64,000 nucleotides of DNA from Psychromonas sp. SA13A (GTDB lineage Bacteria; Pseudomonadota; Gammaproteobacteria; Enterobacterales; Psychromonadaceae). Below the pieces are notes generated by a model that was not told the DNA's origin, did no database searches, and was given only the letters and a program-made list of their open reading frames with translations. Below are positions 44,989 through 54,633 of the stretch, one piece after another (within the stretch, counting starts at the first letter, position 1; every line of letters begins with the position of its first letter). Location of the stretch: NCBI RefSeq assembly GCF_011378715.1, contig NZ_WTKU01000001.1:372001-436000 (forward strand), given 5' to 3'. Position numbers and translations under genes: made by a program.

Positions 44989-46627
44989 TAGTACTCAGGC
45001 AGAAGCTAATATAAAGAAACAAAACTCAATATCAGCGATATGGATTGTGCCAATAGTTGCTCTGGTCATTGCCCTATGGATGCTATTTCAATTTATTAAT
45101 AATAAAGGCCCTGAAATCACTATTATCATGCCCACTGCAGAAGGCATTAATATTGGGAAAACAGAGATAAAATCCTTAAATGTAAAAGTAGGTATGGTTA
45201 CCGATATCACGCTCAGTGAAAACTATGATCATATAAAAATCAAAGCGCAAATGAATAAAGATACCGAGCGAATGCTTAATGATAAAACACAATTTTGGGT
45301 GGTCAAACCAAGGGTTGGCAGTGCAGGCATTTCAGGTTTAGAGACGATCTTATCCGGTGCTTATATTCAGATTCAGCCCGGTGAATCCACCACAAAAAAA
45401 CTCGATTTCACTGCGTTAGAGTTACCTCCTATTACTCCTCTTAGCAGTAAAGGAGTACGCGTTTTATTAAGTCATGCTAAAGCAGGAAAGCTAAATATAG
45501 GGGATCCAGTCAGCTATCAAGGTTTTACCGTCGGGCGCGTAGAAAAAACATCTTTTGATTTAGCAGAAAAAAAAGCACTGTATCAACTGTTCATTTTTGA
45601 ACCTTATGATGGTTTACTTCTTTCTGGCTCACAGTTTTGGCTCACCTCAGGTATTGATGTAAAACTGAATGCCGATGGTTTTAATGTGCAAGTCGACTCG
45701 TTACAAAGCCTACTATCCGGTGGTGTGACTTTTGGTATTCCTGCGGGTGAAGATGTTGGACAACCCTTTGACGATGAATTAGTTAAACTGCCTCTCTTTG
45801 ATAATTATGAACAAGTTAAAGAAGGACTTTATAAACAATACGTTAAGTTTATTATGGAATTTGATGAAAGCATTCGAGGTTTGACTGCAGGTGCTCCCGT
45901 AGAGTATCGAGGTATACGTATCGGCACCGTATTAGAAGCGCCCTATGATGTCGCCTTTTCTGAAAATAATGCATCATCAAACAAAATTCAGATTTTAGTA
46001 AAACTCGAACTAGGTAGGCTGTTTGATAAAGGTAGCAACATTTCCTTAAACACATTCCAACAAGCCTTTGAACAACACTTTAAAAATGGCTTAAAAGGGA
46101 AACTAGAAACAGGTAATTTATTAACCGGTGCTTTATTTGTTGATACTGAATTTGATGCACCTGAGCCAAACTTCAAGATGACAGAAGTTGGTAAATACAA
46201 TGTGTTTCCAACAAAAAAAGGCGAATTTGCAATGGTTCAACAGCAACTTTCATCATTATTTAACAAGGTCAATGATCTACCTTTAAATGATGCCGTCGAG
46301 TCAATGGCACGATCAATGAATTCTTTAGATAAAGCCTTAGTATCAGCCAATACTACCATCAAAAACTTAAATGGTTTGGTTTCTGAAGAAGCAACTCAAA
46401 ACCTACCGGCAGATATTCAAACTAGTTTAAAACAGCTACAAAAAACATTAGATGGGTTCAGTCCGAACTCAGTAATGTACAATGATTTAGAGCAAACAAT
46501 GAAAAAGTTTGAGCAAGTCATGTCTGAATTACAACCTGTTTTGAAACAAATTAATGATAAACCAAATTCACTTATATTTGGCACAGGCACCGTACAAGAT
46601 CCGATCCCAGCGAAGAGAGTAAATTAA
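44978..46627 (+). CDS. pqiB: PqiB, MCE-domain lipid-transport protein
   Basis: 549 aa, matching E. coli PqiB. One N-terminal membrane anchor (SAIWIVPIVALVIALWMLFQFI, about residues 18-39), then three MCE domains (starting near residues 48, 163 and 292; GPEITIIMPTAEGINIGKTEIKSLNVKVG is the first), and a C-terminal coiled-coil/amphipathic region from about residue 420. Family knowledge: hexameric rings and a helical needle span the periplasm to move phospholipids. Coupled to pqiA by overlap and to pqiC by a shared base. Confidence 0.94.
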   Translation: MTSNSTQAEANIKKQNSISAIWIVPIVALVIALWMLFQFINNKGPEITIIMPTAEGINIGKTEIKSLNVKVGMVTDITLSENYDHIKIKAQMNKDTERMLNDKTQFWVVKPRVGSAGISGLETILSGAYIQIQPGESTTKKLDFTALELPPITPLSSKGVRVLLSHAKAGKLNIGDPVSYQGFTVGRVEKTSFDLAEKKALYQLFIFEPYDGLLLSGSQFWLTSGIDVKLNADGFNVQVDSLQSLLSGGVTFGIPAGEDVGQPFDDELVKLPLFDNYEQVKEGLYKQYVKFIMEFDESIRGLTAGAPVEYRGIRIGTVLEAPYDVAFSENNASSNKIQILVKLELGRLFDKGSNISLNTFQQAFEQHFKNGLKGKLETGNLLTGALFVDTEFDAPEPNFKMTEVGKYNVFPTKKGEFAMVQQQLSSLFNKVNDLPLNDAVESMARSMNSLDKALVSANTTIKNLNGLVSEEATQNLPADIQTSLKQLQKTLDGFSPNSVMYNDLEQTMKKFEQVMSELQPVLKQINDKPNSLIFGTGTVQDPIPAKRVN

Positions 46628-47187
46628 TGAAAATATGGCTTACGTTATTCACCCTCTTTATCGCGGGGTGCAGCAATACTGCAATACAACAAGATTCATT
46701 GTTTTTACTACCAGTGAATAGCACTGAAGTCGTCACCTCTAAAAGTGCACCAATTGTAGTAGTTAAAACAAATTTGGATGAGTATTTAGATCAAGTTGGT
46801 TTAGTGTATAGGGTCTCTGATACCGAAGTAATATTGGCCAAACATAATCGCTGGGCACAAAAAATATCCATGCAAATTAATCAACGAATGATACTTAATC
46901 TACGGGCAAAACAAAGCGCTTACTGGCCAGTGCAATTAAACGCAGCAATGGTTTTGAATAATCAACCGCAATTACACCTCTCTCTCTCTAGATTCAATGG
47001 CGTATATACCGGTAATGCTGAATTAAGTGGCGAGTGGTTACTGATTAATTCACAGGGCAAGGTTATTCAAAGTGACAATTTCGAAATAATCAAACCGCTA
47101 AAAAGTGAAGGTTATCAACAATTGGTGATTGCACTTGCAGAAGGTTTAGATGAATTAGCATCACAGATTGCAAAACAAATAAATTAA
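46627..47187 (+). CDS. pqiC: PqiC outer-membrane lipoprotein (DUF330 family)
   Basis: 186 aa with a lipoprotein signal peptide: hydrophobic stretch LTLFTLFIAGC with the lipobox cysteine at about residue 15. The mature part matches the ABC-type transport auxiliary/PqiC family, including VVVKTNLDEYLDQVGLVYRVSDTEV, AKHNRWAQ, and the C-terminal long helix. It anchors the PqiB needle at the outer membrane. Start ATG shares its A with the pqiB stop. Last gene of the operon. Confidence 0.88.
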   Translation: MKIWLTLFTLFIAGCSNTAIQQDSLFLLPVNSTEVVTSKSAPIVVVKTNLDEYLDQVGLVYRVSDTEVILAKHNRWAQKISMQINQRMILNLRAKQSAYWPVQLNAAMVLNNQPQLHLSLSRFNGVYTGNAELSGEWLLINSQGKVIQSDNFEIIKPLKSEGYQQLVIALAEGLDELASQIAKQIN

Positions 47188-47618
47188 TAGCTCACTGTTA
47201 TAAGTTCACAGGGACTCCAAAGTAACATAACCATCAAATATTCACAGCCAGTGATTATTGGCTGTCATTGTTAACCACTCACCACCCTATAGCGTAGATT
47301 ATCGATAGTTTCATGGATAATGCCTGACACATTCGACAAACCCTAATGAGAATGGTAATGATACCTTTTACTATTTAAAAGTTAAGAGTAAGTCGCTATA
47401 ATCGATACTAATCCCATTAAGTATGCGATCAAATATTGGGCATAGATTACGTCAAAGAATAATTTTCTTTACAAAATTTTTGCCCTAAGTAGTGAAGTAT
47501 TTCAAGCATTGGAATAAAAAGTTGAGCCGTAAAATGGGTATAGGTTATAGGTGCCGTTTTAATTTTTTATCAATCAACTAGTCACACTAACTAAGCAAAC
47601 TATCAATTTAAGCGAACT
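47188..47618. other. Gene-free gap; stem-loop and weak Fur-like site
   Basis: 431 bp. A 7-bp stem ACAGCCA / TGGCTGT (47244-47265) may end the pqi transcript. GAGAATGGTAATGATACC at 47348-47365 reads as three successive GATAAT-like hexamers, a weak Fur-box pattern, upstream of the LysR gene. Confidence 0.4.
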
Positions 47619-48557
47619 ATGAATTTAAACCAAGTCGACCTCAACTTACTGCTGCTCTTAAAACAACTTCTGAAGGAAAAACACGTCACTAATACGGCAT
47701 TAACACTTAATATGAGTCAATCGTCGGTGAGTCGTGCGCTGTATAAATTGCGTAAGCTGTTCTCTGATCCATTATTAGTAAAATCCAGTAATGGTTATGC
47801 GTTAACGCCTAAGGCAGAAACCATTAAACGTGATTTAAATACGGTGCTTACTAGCTTAGAAAAGTTGATCGATGGCAATGAGTTTTTCCCATCAAGCAGC
47901 GAGAAAACTATTCGTATTTTTGGACTAGCGCCGCAAATGGATATATTGCTACCGAAATTAGTTAATATATTGAGAGATAGAGCTCCACAAATGACGCTCG
48001 ATGTGGATACGGTATCCAAACCACACTTTACTGGCCTGATCTCCGGTGCACATCATTTTATTATTACTAACCAAGAGCCGCCAGCTGCTGACCAAGACTT
48101 ATATCGTCAACATTATTTAGACCGTGATTTTCGTTTAATTATGTCTGCTAACCATCCCTTAGCAGATGCTCCTCTTGATGCAGAAAAATTACGCAATTGC
48201 CAATTTGGACAAGTTTCGCTGCAGGGAGACAAAAAATTATCCATTGAACCACGCTTTAAAGCCTTAGGTATAACAGGTGACAATGGCAAAATAGCGACCC
48301 CTGTACGTCTTAATAATTTCTCATCTGCTGCTTCCATTGCAGCCAACTCAGATATTATTTTTCACCTTCCAACGGACTACGCCCTACAGGCAGCAAAGTC
48401 GCACAACATAGTTTGTAGAGAGGTGCCAACAAACCTACAACATCCTACCAAGCGACTCTATTTATACTGGCACAAACGTTATCATCAAGATCCTATGTGT
48501 GTGTGGTTTCGTTCAATCATTACCGAGATTAGCAATCTAGAAAATAAGTACTTATAA
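47619..48557 (+). CDS. LysR-family transcriptional regulator
   Basis: 312 aa. N-terminal helix-turn-helix NQVDLNLLLLLKQLLKEKHVTNTALTLNMSQSSVSRALYKLRKLFSDPLLVKSSNGYALTPKAE (LeuO/NodD-like subgroup wording), followed by the LysR substrate-binding domain. It precedes the TonB receptor gene by 324 bp on the same strand, so it could regulate iron uptake genes, although LysR proteins more usually act on divergent genes. Effector unknown. Confidence 0.9.
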   Translation: MNLNQVDLNLLLLLKQLLKEKHVTNTALTLNMSQSSVSRALYKLRKLFSDPLLVKSSNGYALTPKAETIKRDLNTVLTSLEKLIDGNEFFPSSSEKTIRIFGLAPQMDILLPKLVNILRDRAPQMTLDVDTVSKPHFTGLISGAHHFIITNQEPPAADQDLYRQHYLDRDFRLIMSANHPLADAPLDAEKLRNCQFGQVSLQGDKKLSIEPRFKALGITGDNGKIATPVRLNNFSSAASIAANSDIIFHLPTDYALQAAKSHNIVCREVPTNLQHPTKRLYLYWHKRYHQDPMCVWFRSIITEISNLENKYL

Positions 48558-48804
48558 AACAATTTTTTAGTGGAAAAATTATTAACAAACTAAAAACTAA
48601 AAACTAAGCGACGATTATTCAGAAGATCCATGCCACTGTAAGCTTGATAATTTAAATTAGTCCATAGTTCCAAAGTGGCATAACTACCATTAACTAAGTG
48701 AAAAATCGAGCACTCACTAAGTAACATAAGGACCATTCATAAGCTGCATAATAGCTATCCAGAAAATGAATATGAGAATGATTGCTTTTAACATCACCAT
48801 CAAG

Positions 48805-48823
48805 TCTAATGATAACCATTATC
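48805..48823. promoter_or_regulatory. Fur box before the TonB receptor
   Basis: TCTAATGATAACCATTATC matches the 19-bp Fur consensus (GATAATGATAATCATTATC) at 16 of 19 bases. A second Fur-like motif (GAGAATGATTGC) is at 48774. The 324-bp gap 48558-48881 has no gene. Confidence 0.8.
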
Positions 48824-48881
48824 ACAAAGGCAATGTTAAACCGACTTATTACTCATCATTATTTCAGGACGAGATAGAAAA

Positions 48882-50861
48882 ATGAAAAAATCTGCACCAT
48901 TTCAACGTAAACGCATCGCAATAATTATTAGCTCATTATGTTCAAGTTTAGCCTTTTCTGTACAAGCAGAAGAACCAAAGGTGAGTACTTACGAAACGGT
49001 TGAGGTGTGGGGAACACAAATCAATAATGATAGCTCGCTATTAAGTAATGATATTGAATCTAAGCAGGCAGATCATCTCAGTGACTTGTTACGTGACCAA
49101 CCGGGTATCGATGTGGGTGGTTCACATGCACTTAATCAATCGATAAATATTCGTGGTGTTACCGAGTCTGACTTAAATATTACGATCGATGGTGTTGATC
49201 AAAGTAACAACGTATTTCACCATGTTGGTAACCTATTAATTAATCCAGATATTATTAAAGCGGTTGACCTGAAATTAGGTAGCAACTCTATTATTAACAG
49301 TGGTCTTGGTGGGGGGGTTGCCTTTGAAACCAAAGATGCTGATGACCTATTAAAAGACGGCCAAAAGTTAGGAGCAAGAGTTTACGGTGGTTATGCAGAT
49401 AACGATTACTACACCTACTCTGGCACTGTCTACTCTCGTTTAAATGACCACTTTGATATGCTCGCTTATTACAGCGCGATAGATCGTAACAACCCTGATG
49501 ACGGTGATGGCGTAGAACAAGTGGGTCAAGAAGGAAAAATGCAAAATGTTCTGCTTAAAGCAGGTTTTGATATTAATGATTCAAATCGTTTAGAGCTAAG
49601 TTACGATTATTATAATGATGATGGCGATTACACTATTAAATCTAATTTAGGCGCTGGTTACAGCCATGATAATTTGATTTATCCGATTGAATATACACGT
49701 GAATCAATTGCATTAAATTATGAATTATCGCTAACCAATACAGAAGTGCACTCTACTCTGTACAGCAACGAAATGAATTACAACCCAGATCGCCGCGATT
49801 ACGGTAGTACAAACGACGAAGGGATCACCAATAACATTGGCTTTAAAGTATTAGCAGAAACTTATCTTGAAACCGCAAGTATTGAACATACTGCTCGCTA
49901 CGGTGTTGAAGGCCAGCAACAAGAGTCAGAGAAAAAAGTTAATGGCAATCGTTCGGGTGAGAAAGAATCAATCGATAGCTATGCAGTTTATGTTGAAGAC
50001 GAAGTACAGTTAACTGAAAAATTATCTGTCACACCGGGTGTGCGTTACGATCATCATGCCATGGATGCTAACTCTTCTAACGATACTTTCAAAGAAACCA
50101 GCTTTGCATTAGCAGCTAAATACCTGATTAATGATCAATGGACTGCACGTGCTAGTGCCACTGAATTATTCCAAGGCCCTTCATTACCAGGTTCATTCCT
50201 AAGTGCTCCAGAAGTTATCAACGAAGACTTAAAAGCTGAGACAGGTGTTAACTATGAGTTAGGTTTATCATTTGAACAGCAAAACTTAGCAGGATTAGAT
50301 AGCGTCGGTTTCTCTGTAAGTGTATTTGAAACCAATATCGATGATTACATTGATAACTCAACAACGGGTAAAACAGGCCTTGAAAACTTAGGTGACGTAC
50401 AAATCCGTGGTGTGGAGTCTTCAATTAACATGCGTCAAGGTGAGTTTACAAGTCGCTTAACTTACGCTCATTCTGATTCTAAATATACCTCAATCAATGC
50501 CAATGCAACGGGTGCGCCGACTAAAGGTCAAGCCTTAACTAATGAAGTGGGTGATAGCTTCTCTTTAAACCTAGGTTATGCCATCCCAGCATTAGATGTA
50601 TCACTTAATTGGACCAGTATGTTGACCTTAGATTTGCATAAAGATGTTGACGCTGATGTCGCTAAAGAAGGTTACGACGTACATGACCTATCTATTCAGT
50701 GGACTCCAAAACAAGTGGAAGATTTAACCATTACCGCTGGGCTTGAGAATATCTTTGATGAAACTTATGCGTCACATGCTTCATACAATAATTCAATTAA
50801 TGGTTACACCGATTTTGAACCAGGTAGAACAGTGAAATTAACTGCATCTTACCTCTTTTAA
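48882..50861 (+). CDS. TonB-dependent outer-membrane receptor (iron-siderophore or haem type)
   Basis: 659 aa. A long signal peptide (basic KRKR, then IAIIISSLCSSLAFSVQAEE) is followed by a TonB box-like YETVEVWGT, a plug domain (LSDLLRDQPGIDVGGSHALNQSINIRGVTESDLNITIDGVDQSN), and a beta-barrel ending in the typical aromatic terminus TVKLTASYLF. The plug wording is like haem and catecholate receptors. Strong Fur box upstream, and the downstream ABC importer is of the catecholate-siderophore class, so a ferric siderophore is the favoured ligand; no siderophore biosynthesis gene is in the window. Confidence 0.92.
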   Translation: MKKSAPFQRKRIAIIISSLCSSLAFSVQAEEPKVSTYETVEVWGTQINNDSSLLSNDIESKQADHLSDLLRDQPGIDVGGSHALNQSINIRGVTESDLNITIDGVDQSNNVFHHVGNLLINPDIIKAVDLKLGSNSIINSGLGGGVAFETKDADDLLKDGQKLGARVYGGYADNDYYTYSGTVYSRLNDHFDMLAYYSAIDRNNPDDGDGVEQVGQEGKMQNVLLKAGFDINDSNRLELSYDYYNDDGDYTIKSNLGAGYSHDNLIYPIEYTRESIALNYELSLTNTEVHSTLYSNEMNYNPDRRDYGSTNDEGITNNIGFKVLAETYLETASIEHTARYGVEGQQQESEKKVNGNRSGEKESIDSYAVYVEDEVQLTEKLSVTPGVRYDHHAMDANSSNDTFKETSFALAAKYLINDQWTARASATELFQGPSLPGSFLSAPEVINEDLKAETGVNYELGLSFEQQNLAGLDSVGFSVSVFETNIDDYIDNSTTGKTGLENLGDVQIRGVESSINMRQGEFTSRLTYAHSDSKYTSINANATGAPTKGQALTNEVGDSFSLNLGYAIPALDVSLNWTSMLTLDLHKDVDADVAKEGYDVHDLSIQWTPKQVEDLTITAGLENIFDETYASHASYNNSINGYTDFEPGRTVKLTASYLF

Positions 50862-50902
50862 TTGAAAAAATGGTCTCGATAACTTTGCAACCATTATAGT
50901 AA

Positions 50903-50932
50903 ATACAACCCAGTTTAATCACTGGGTTGTAT
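50903..50932 (+). terminator. Stem-loop between receptor and binding-protein genes
   Basis: Perfect 12-bp stem AATACAACCCAGT-type arms (50903-50914 / 50921-50932), 6-nt loop, no following T-run. It may act as partial terminator or mRNA stabiliser between the two genes. Confidence 0.55.
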
Positions 50933-50970
50933 TCGTAATAGCTCCACACTAAAGAATAGGAATAAAGAAC

Positions 50971-51891
50971 ATGACCTTTGCTAAAAATGTTTTTCACGGA
51001 TTATTAAAAGTAATACTGTTAGTGGTTGTGACCAGCCCTGCTTTTGCTACCACTTATGAACACAGCCTAGGAACCGTAGAGATAAATGGAGTGCCAAAAC
51101 GAGTAGTTGTATTAGGATTCGGTAGCTTAGACTTTGTGGATGCACTCGGTGTTACCCCTATCGCGATGCCAAAAAGCCTACTGCCAACCACACTAGAAAA
51201 ATACAAAGCAGATAAGTATGTCGACACAGGCACGTTGCAAGAAGTTAACTATGAGACTCTGTTTACGCTAAAGCCTGATTTGATTATCGCTGAAGGACGA
51301 ATGGCTAAGCTTTATCCTGACCTTGCAGCGATTGCACCTACTTACCTATTTCAGGTAGAAGCTAAACACTACTGGGAGTCAACGCAAAAACATTGGCTTA
51401 ACCTAAGTAAAATATTAGGAAAAGAAGAAAAAGGTGCGCAACTTATCGCCGATATACAAAATCGTATTGATAAAATAAAACAAAAAACGCAACGTACTCC
51501 TTTAAAAGTCCTCACCGCTATGAGTAATGGTAGTAATATCACTTCATTTAGCCCAACCAGTCGATTTTCATTTATTTATGATGACGCTGGCTTTATGCCA
51601 TCAACTTCTACCAATGTCGCTTCAAAAAATCATACTCACGGTAACTTAATTTCCTTCGAATATATTGCAGATGCTCAGCCAGATGTACTGTTAATACTGG
51701 ATCGAGACCAAGCTATTGGCAAAGCAAGTGGCCAAGCACAACAACTATTTAATAACGCATTGGTGAATTCAATCCCTGCTGCAAAAAATGGCCGTATCAT
51801 CTACCTTGATACTACAGCTTGGTACTTAGCGGGAGGTGGTTATCGATCAATTAAACAGATGATACTCGACCTTAATAATGCCATCCGTTAA
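50971..51891 (+). CDS. Siderophore-binding periplasmic protein (FatB/CeuE/VctP type)
   Basis: 306 aa; signal peptide LLKVILLVVVTSPAFAT. Class III binding-protein fold with the two lobes joined by a long helix. The conserved segments of the FatB/CeuE/YclQ group are seen: VVVLGFGSLDFVDALGV near residue 47, HGNLISFEYIADAQPDVLLILDRDQAIG and the C-terminal IIYLDTTAWYLAGGG, where CeuE uses a Tyr near this place for iron. It hands ferric siderophore to the two permeases that follow. Confidence 0.9.
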   Translation: MTFAKNVFHGLLKVILLVVVTSPAFATTYEHSLGTVEINGVPKRVVVLGFGSLDFVDALGVTPIAMPKSLLPTTLEKYKADKYVDTGTLQEVNYETLFTLKPDLIIAEGRMAKLYPDLAAIAPTYLFQVEAKHYWESTQKHWLNLSKILGKEEKGAQLIADIQNRIDKIKQKTQRTPLKVLTAMSNGSNITSFSPTSRFSFIYDDAGFMPSTSTNVASKNHTHGNLISFEYIADAQPDVLLILDRDQAIGKASGQAQQLFNNALVNSIPAAKNGRIIYLDTTAWYLAGGGYRSIKQMILDLNNAIR

Positions 51892-51963
51892 CAATTAAAA
51901 TATGAACGGCTTGATAGGTTTGCTTAAACTCGCAACCTTTCAAGCTCTTCAATGTAGATAATA

Positions 51964-52920
51964 ATGAAGTTTACCCACTTTCTCGCTATTGCCATTTTAC
52001 TGGCTCTTACCTGCGCATCACTAATGGTCGGCGTTGCTGATTTTTCATTGAGTGATATATTCCATGCGGATCCACACGCTCTTAGTATATTAACAACCAG
52101 CCGCTTACCACGATTATTAGCAATTATGTTAGCCGGAGCAGGGTTAAGTATTGCAGGTTTGATCATGCAGCAGATTGTACAAAATCGATTTGCAGCACCT
52201 TCCACAACCGGCACCATAGATTGGGCAATGTTTGGTTACATGGTCGCATTGGTTGCATTTGCAGAGATGAGTAGTTGGGTTCATTTATTAATTATTTTTG
52301 CATTCTCAGTGTTTGGCACCATCTTGTTCATACATTTTTTACAACGCTTGAAGTTTAAGAGTACGGTGATGGTGCCCTTAATTGGCATTATGTACGGCAA
52401 TGTTGTTTCTTCCATGACTACCTTTATCGCCTACAAATACGACTTAGTTCAATCTTTAAATTCATGGACAGTGGCCAATTTTGCTTCTGTATTACGCGGT
52501 AACTATGAATTCCTTTATATCGCCCTACCTGTTGCCGTCTTAGCCTATTTTTATGCAAATAAATTCAGCGCTGCCAGCGTCGGTGAAAGCTTTGCAAAAA
52601 ATATAGGGTTAAATTACCAGCGTATCATCATGATTGGCGTTATTTTAGTGGCACTGCTTTCTTCTTCAGTGGTAATGATTGTAGGTATGATTCCGTTTTT
52701 AGGGTTAATTGTGCCTAACATCGTTTCGCTATTTATTGGTGACAATATGCGTCGTAACCTGCCCTGGACTGCTTACGTTGGTGTGGTGCTTGTACTGAGC
52801 TGTGATATTTTAGGCCGCCTGATTATTTTCCCTTATGAAATCCCTATCTCGATGATCATTAGCCTTTTAGGTGGTGCTGTGTTTATTTATCTGATCCTAC
52901 GGGACAAGTCTAATGCGTGA
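51964..52920 (+). CDS. Iron-siderophore ABC permease 1 (FecCD family)
   Basis: 318 aa, about nine to ten membrane helices. FecCD signatures: LTTSRLPRLLAIMLAGAGLSIAGLIMQQIVQNRFAAPSTTG near residue 40 and MIPFLGLIVPNIVSLFIGDNMRRNLP near residue 240. It overlaps the second permease by 8 bp. FatD/VctD equivalent by order. The ribosome-binding site is poor, suggesting coupling to the binding-protein gene or lower expression. Confidence 0.92.
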   Translation: MKFTHFLAIAILLALTCASLMVGVADFSLSDIFHADPHALSILTTSRLPRLLAIMLAGAGLSIAGLIMQQIVQNRFAAPSTTGTIDWAMFGYMVALVAFAEMSSWVHLLIIFAFSVFGTILFIHFLQRLKFKSTVMVPLIGIMYGNVVSSMTTFIAYKYDLVQSLNSWTVANFASVLRGNYEFLYIALPVAVLAYFYANKFSAASVGESFAKNIGLNYQRIIMIGVILVALLSSSVVMIVGMIPFLGLIVPNIVSLFIGDNMRRNLPWTAYVGVVLVLSCDILGRLIIFPYEIPISMIISLLGGAVFIYLILRDKSNA

Positions 52921-53863
52921 TCCTATTAAGCTATTCATTGTCGGCGCTATCGCATTTATCATTTGCGCACTTTTTTTAAGTAAAGGGCTGACCGTTGATA
53001 ATTATCAGTTTTTCTTATCACGCCGGATCCCAAAAGTATTGGCCATTATTTTATCAGCAATGGCGATTGCCTCTTCATCTCTGATTTTTCAAACCGTCAC
53101 CAATAATCGAATCCTTACCCCTTCGATACTGGGGTTTGATTCCTTGTATGTCATGATCCAAGTGTTATTAGTGGCTGTATTCGGTGGTTTTAGTGCAGTT
53201 GTCATTGATAGTGAAATGAACTTTTTACTATCAACTAGCATCATGATATTTTGCTCGATGGTCTTATTTCATTTTTATTTTAAAAGCCGACAACGCAACA
53301 TATTCACCCTGTTATTAATTGGCGTAGTACTCAGCAGTCTGTTCAATAGTGCGACTGGATTCTTTACCATGGTCATTGATCCCGATGAATTTACCTATAT
53401 TCAAGATTCAATGTTTGCCAGCTTTAATAATATTAATGCAGAGTTAGTTTACTGGTGTGTAGTGCCACTTTTACTGTGTTTTGCTTATCTAATGAAACTC
53501 GCTAATAAACTAGATGTCATGTGGTTAGGCATTGATAACGCAACTAGCTTAGGGGTGAATACACAGAAGTTAACCATGCATATCATGTTTGTTATCACTT
53601 TAATGGTTTCAATTTCTACTGCATTGATCGGCCCAGTTTTATTTTTGGGCTTAATTGTAGTGGCATTAACACGACAATTATTTCGGACTTATCAACATCG
53701 ATTTCTACTACTCGCAAGCGCTCTAGTCTCTATTGTGATGCTTGCTGGCGGACAATGGATGGTTGAAAACTTATTTAATTTTAATACCACTATTAGTGTC
53801 ATTATTAACTTCCTCGGTGGTGGTTATTTCCTATTTTTATTAATGAAACATAAATTTGATTAA
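52913..53863 (+). CDS. Iron-siderophore ABC permease 2 (FecCD family)
   Basis: 316 aa, second half of the heterodimeric permease (FatC/VctG equivalent). FecCD segments: SRRIPKVLAIILSAMAIASSSLIFQTVTNNRILTPSILGFDS near residue 35, and LIGPVLFLGLIVVALTRQLFRTYQHRFLL near residue 240. Overlaps the first permease by 8 bp; 11 bp before the ATPase. Confidence 0.92.
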   Translation: MRDPIKLFIVGAIAFIICALFLSKGLTVDNYQFFLSRRIPKVLAIILSAMAIASSSLIFQTVTNNRILTPSILGFDSLYVMIQVLLVAVFGGFSAVVIDSEMNFLLSTSIMIFCSMVLFHFYFKSRQRNIFTLLLIGVVLSSLFNSATGFFTMVIDPDEFTYIQDSMFASFNNINAELVYWCVVPLLLCFAYLMKLANKLDVMWLGIDNATSLGVNTQKLTMHIMFVITLMVSISTALIGPVLFLGLIVVALTRQLFRTYQHRFLLLASALVSIVMLAGGQWMVENLFNFNTTISVIINFLGGGYFLFLLMKHKFD

Positions 53864-53874
53864 GGTCTAGTCTC

Positions 53875-54633
53875 GTGATCACAGTTAGCGGATTAAGTAA
53901 AAAATATAACGATAAATACGTTGTAAGCAATGTCGATGCCCTTTTCCCTCTGGGTAAAGTGACCAGTATTATTGGCCCTAATGGCGCAGGTAAAAGCACC
54001 CTATTATCAATGGTTAGCCGTTTAACAGAAAGTGATGCAGGACAAGTCATGATTGCGGACAAACCATTAAATCAGTGGGACAGTGCAAGTTTAGCAAAGC
54101 GATTATCGGTATTAAGACAATCTAATAATATTAATATGCGCTTCACTGTACGTGAGCTAGTTGCATTTGGCCGTTTTCCTTATTCGCAGGGCAGACTCAC
54201 AAAAGAAGATAATAGCTTCATTGACCGAGCAATGATTAATTTGGACATTACTCACTTGCAGGATCGCTATATTGATCAATTATCCGGCGGGCAACGACAA
54301 ATGGCCTTTATCGCTATGGTTGTCGCACAGGATACTGATTATGTTTTTCTTGATGAGCCCTTGAATAATCTTGATATCAAACACTCGGTAGATATCATGA
54401 AAACACTAAAGAAATTAGCAAAAAAACACCATAAAACAGTGGTCATAGTGATCCATGATATTAACTTTGCATCTTGTTATTCCGATAATATTATCGCCAT
54501 GAAACAGGGACAACTCATTAAAAGTGGTACGGTGTCAGAAGTCATTCAAGAACAGGTACTCAGCGAGATCTATGAAATTCCCTTTAAAGTACAGGAAGTA
54601 GAAGGTAACCGTATTTCGCTTTATTATAGTTAA
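53875..54633 (+). CDS. Iron-siderophore ABC ATPase (FecE/FatE type)
   Basis: 252 aa with a GTG start. Walker A GPNGAGKST near residue 35, Q-loop VLRQSNNINMRFTVRELVAFGRFPYSQGR (the FecE-type spacing), signature LSGGQRQMAFIAMVVAQ, Walker B YVFLDEPLNNLD, H-loop VIHDINFASCY. Energises uptake by the two permeases just upstream. Last gene of the Fur-regulated block. Confidence 0.95.
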   Translation: MITVSGLSKKYNDKYVVSNVDALFPLGKVTSIIGPNGAGKSTLLSMVSRLTESDAGQVMIADKPLNQWDSASLAKRLSVLRQSNNINMRFTVRELVAFGRFPYSQGRLTKEDNSFIDRAMINLDITHLQDRYIDQLSGGQRQMAFIAMVVAQDTDYVFLDEPLNNLDIKHSVDIMKTLKKLAKKHHKTVVIVIHDINFASCYSDNIIAMKQGQLIKSGTVSEVIQEQVLSEIYEIPFKVQEVEGNRISLYYS

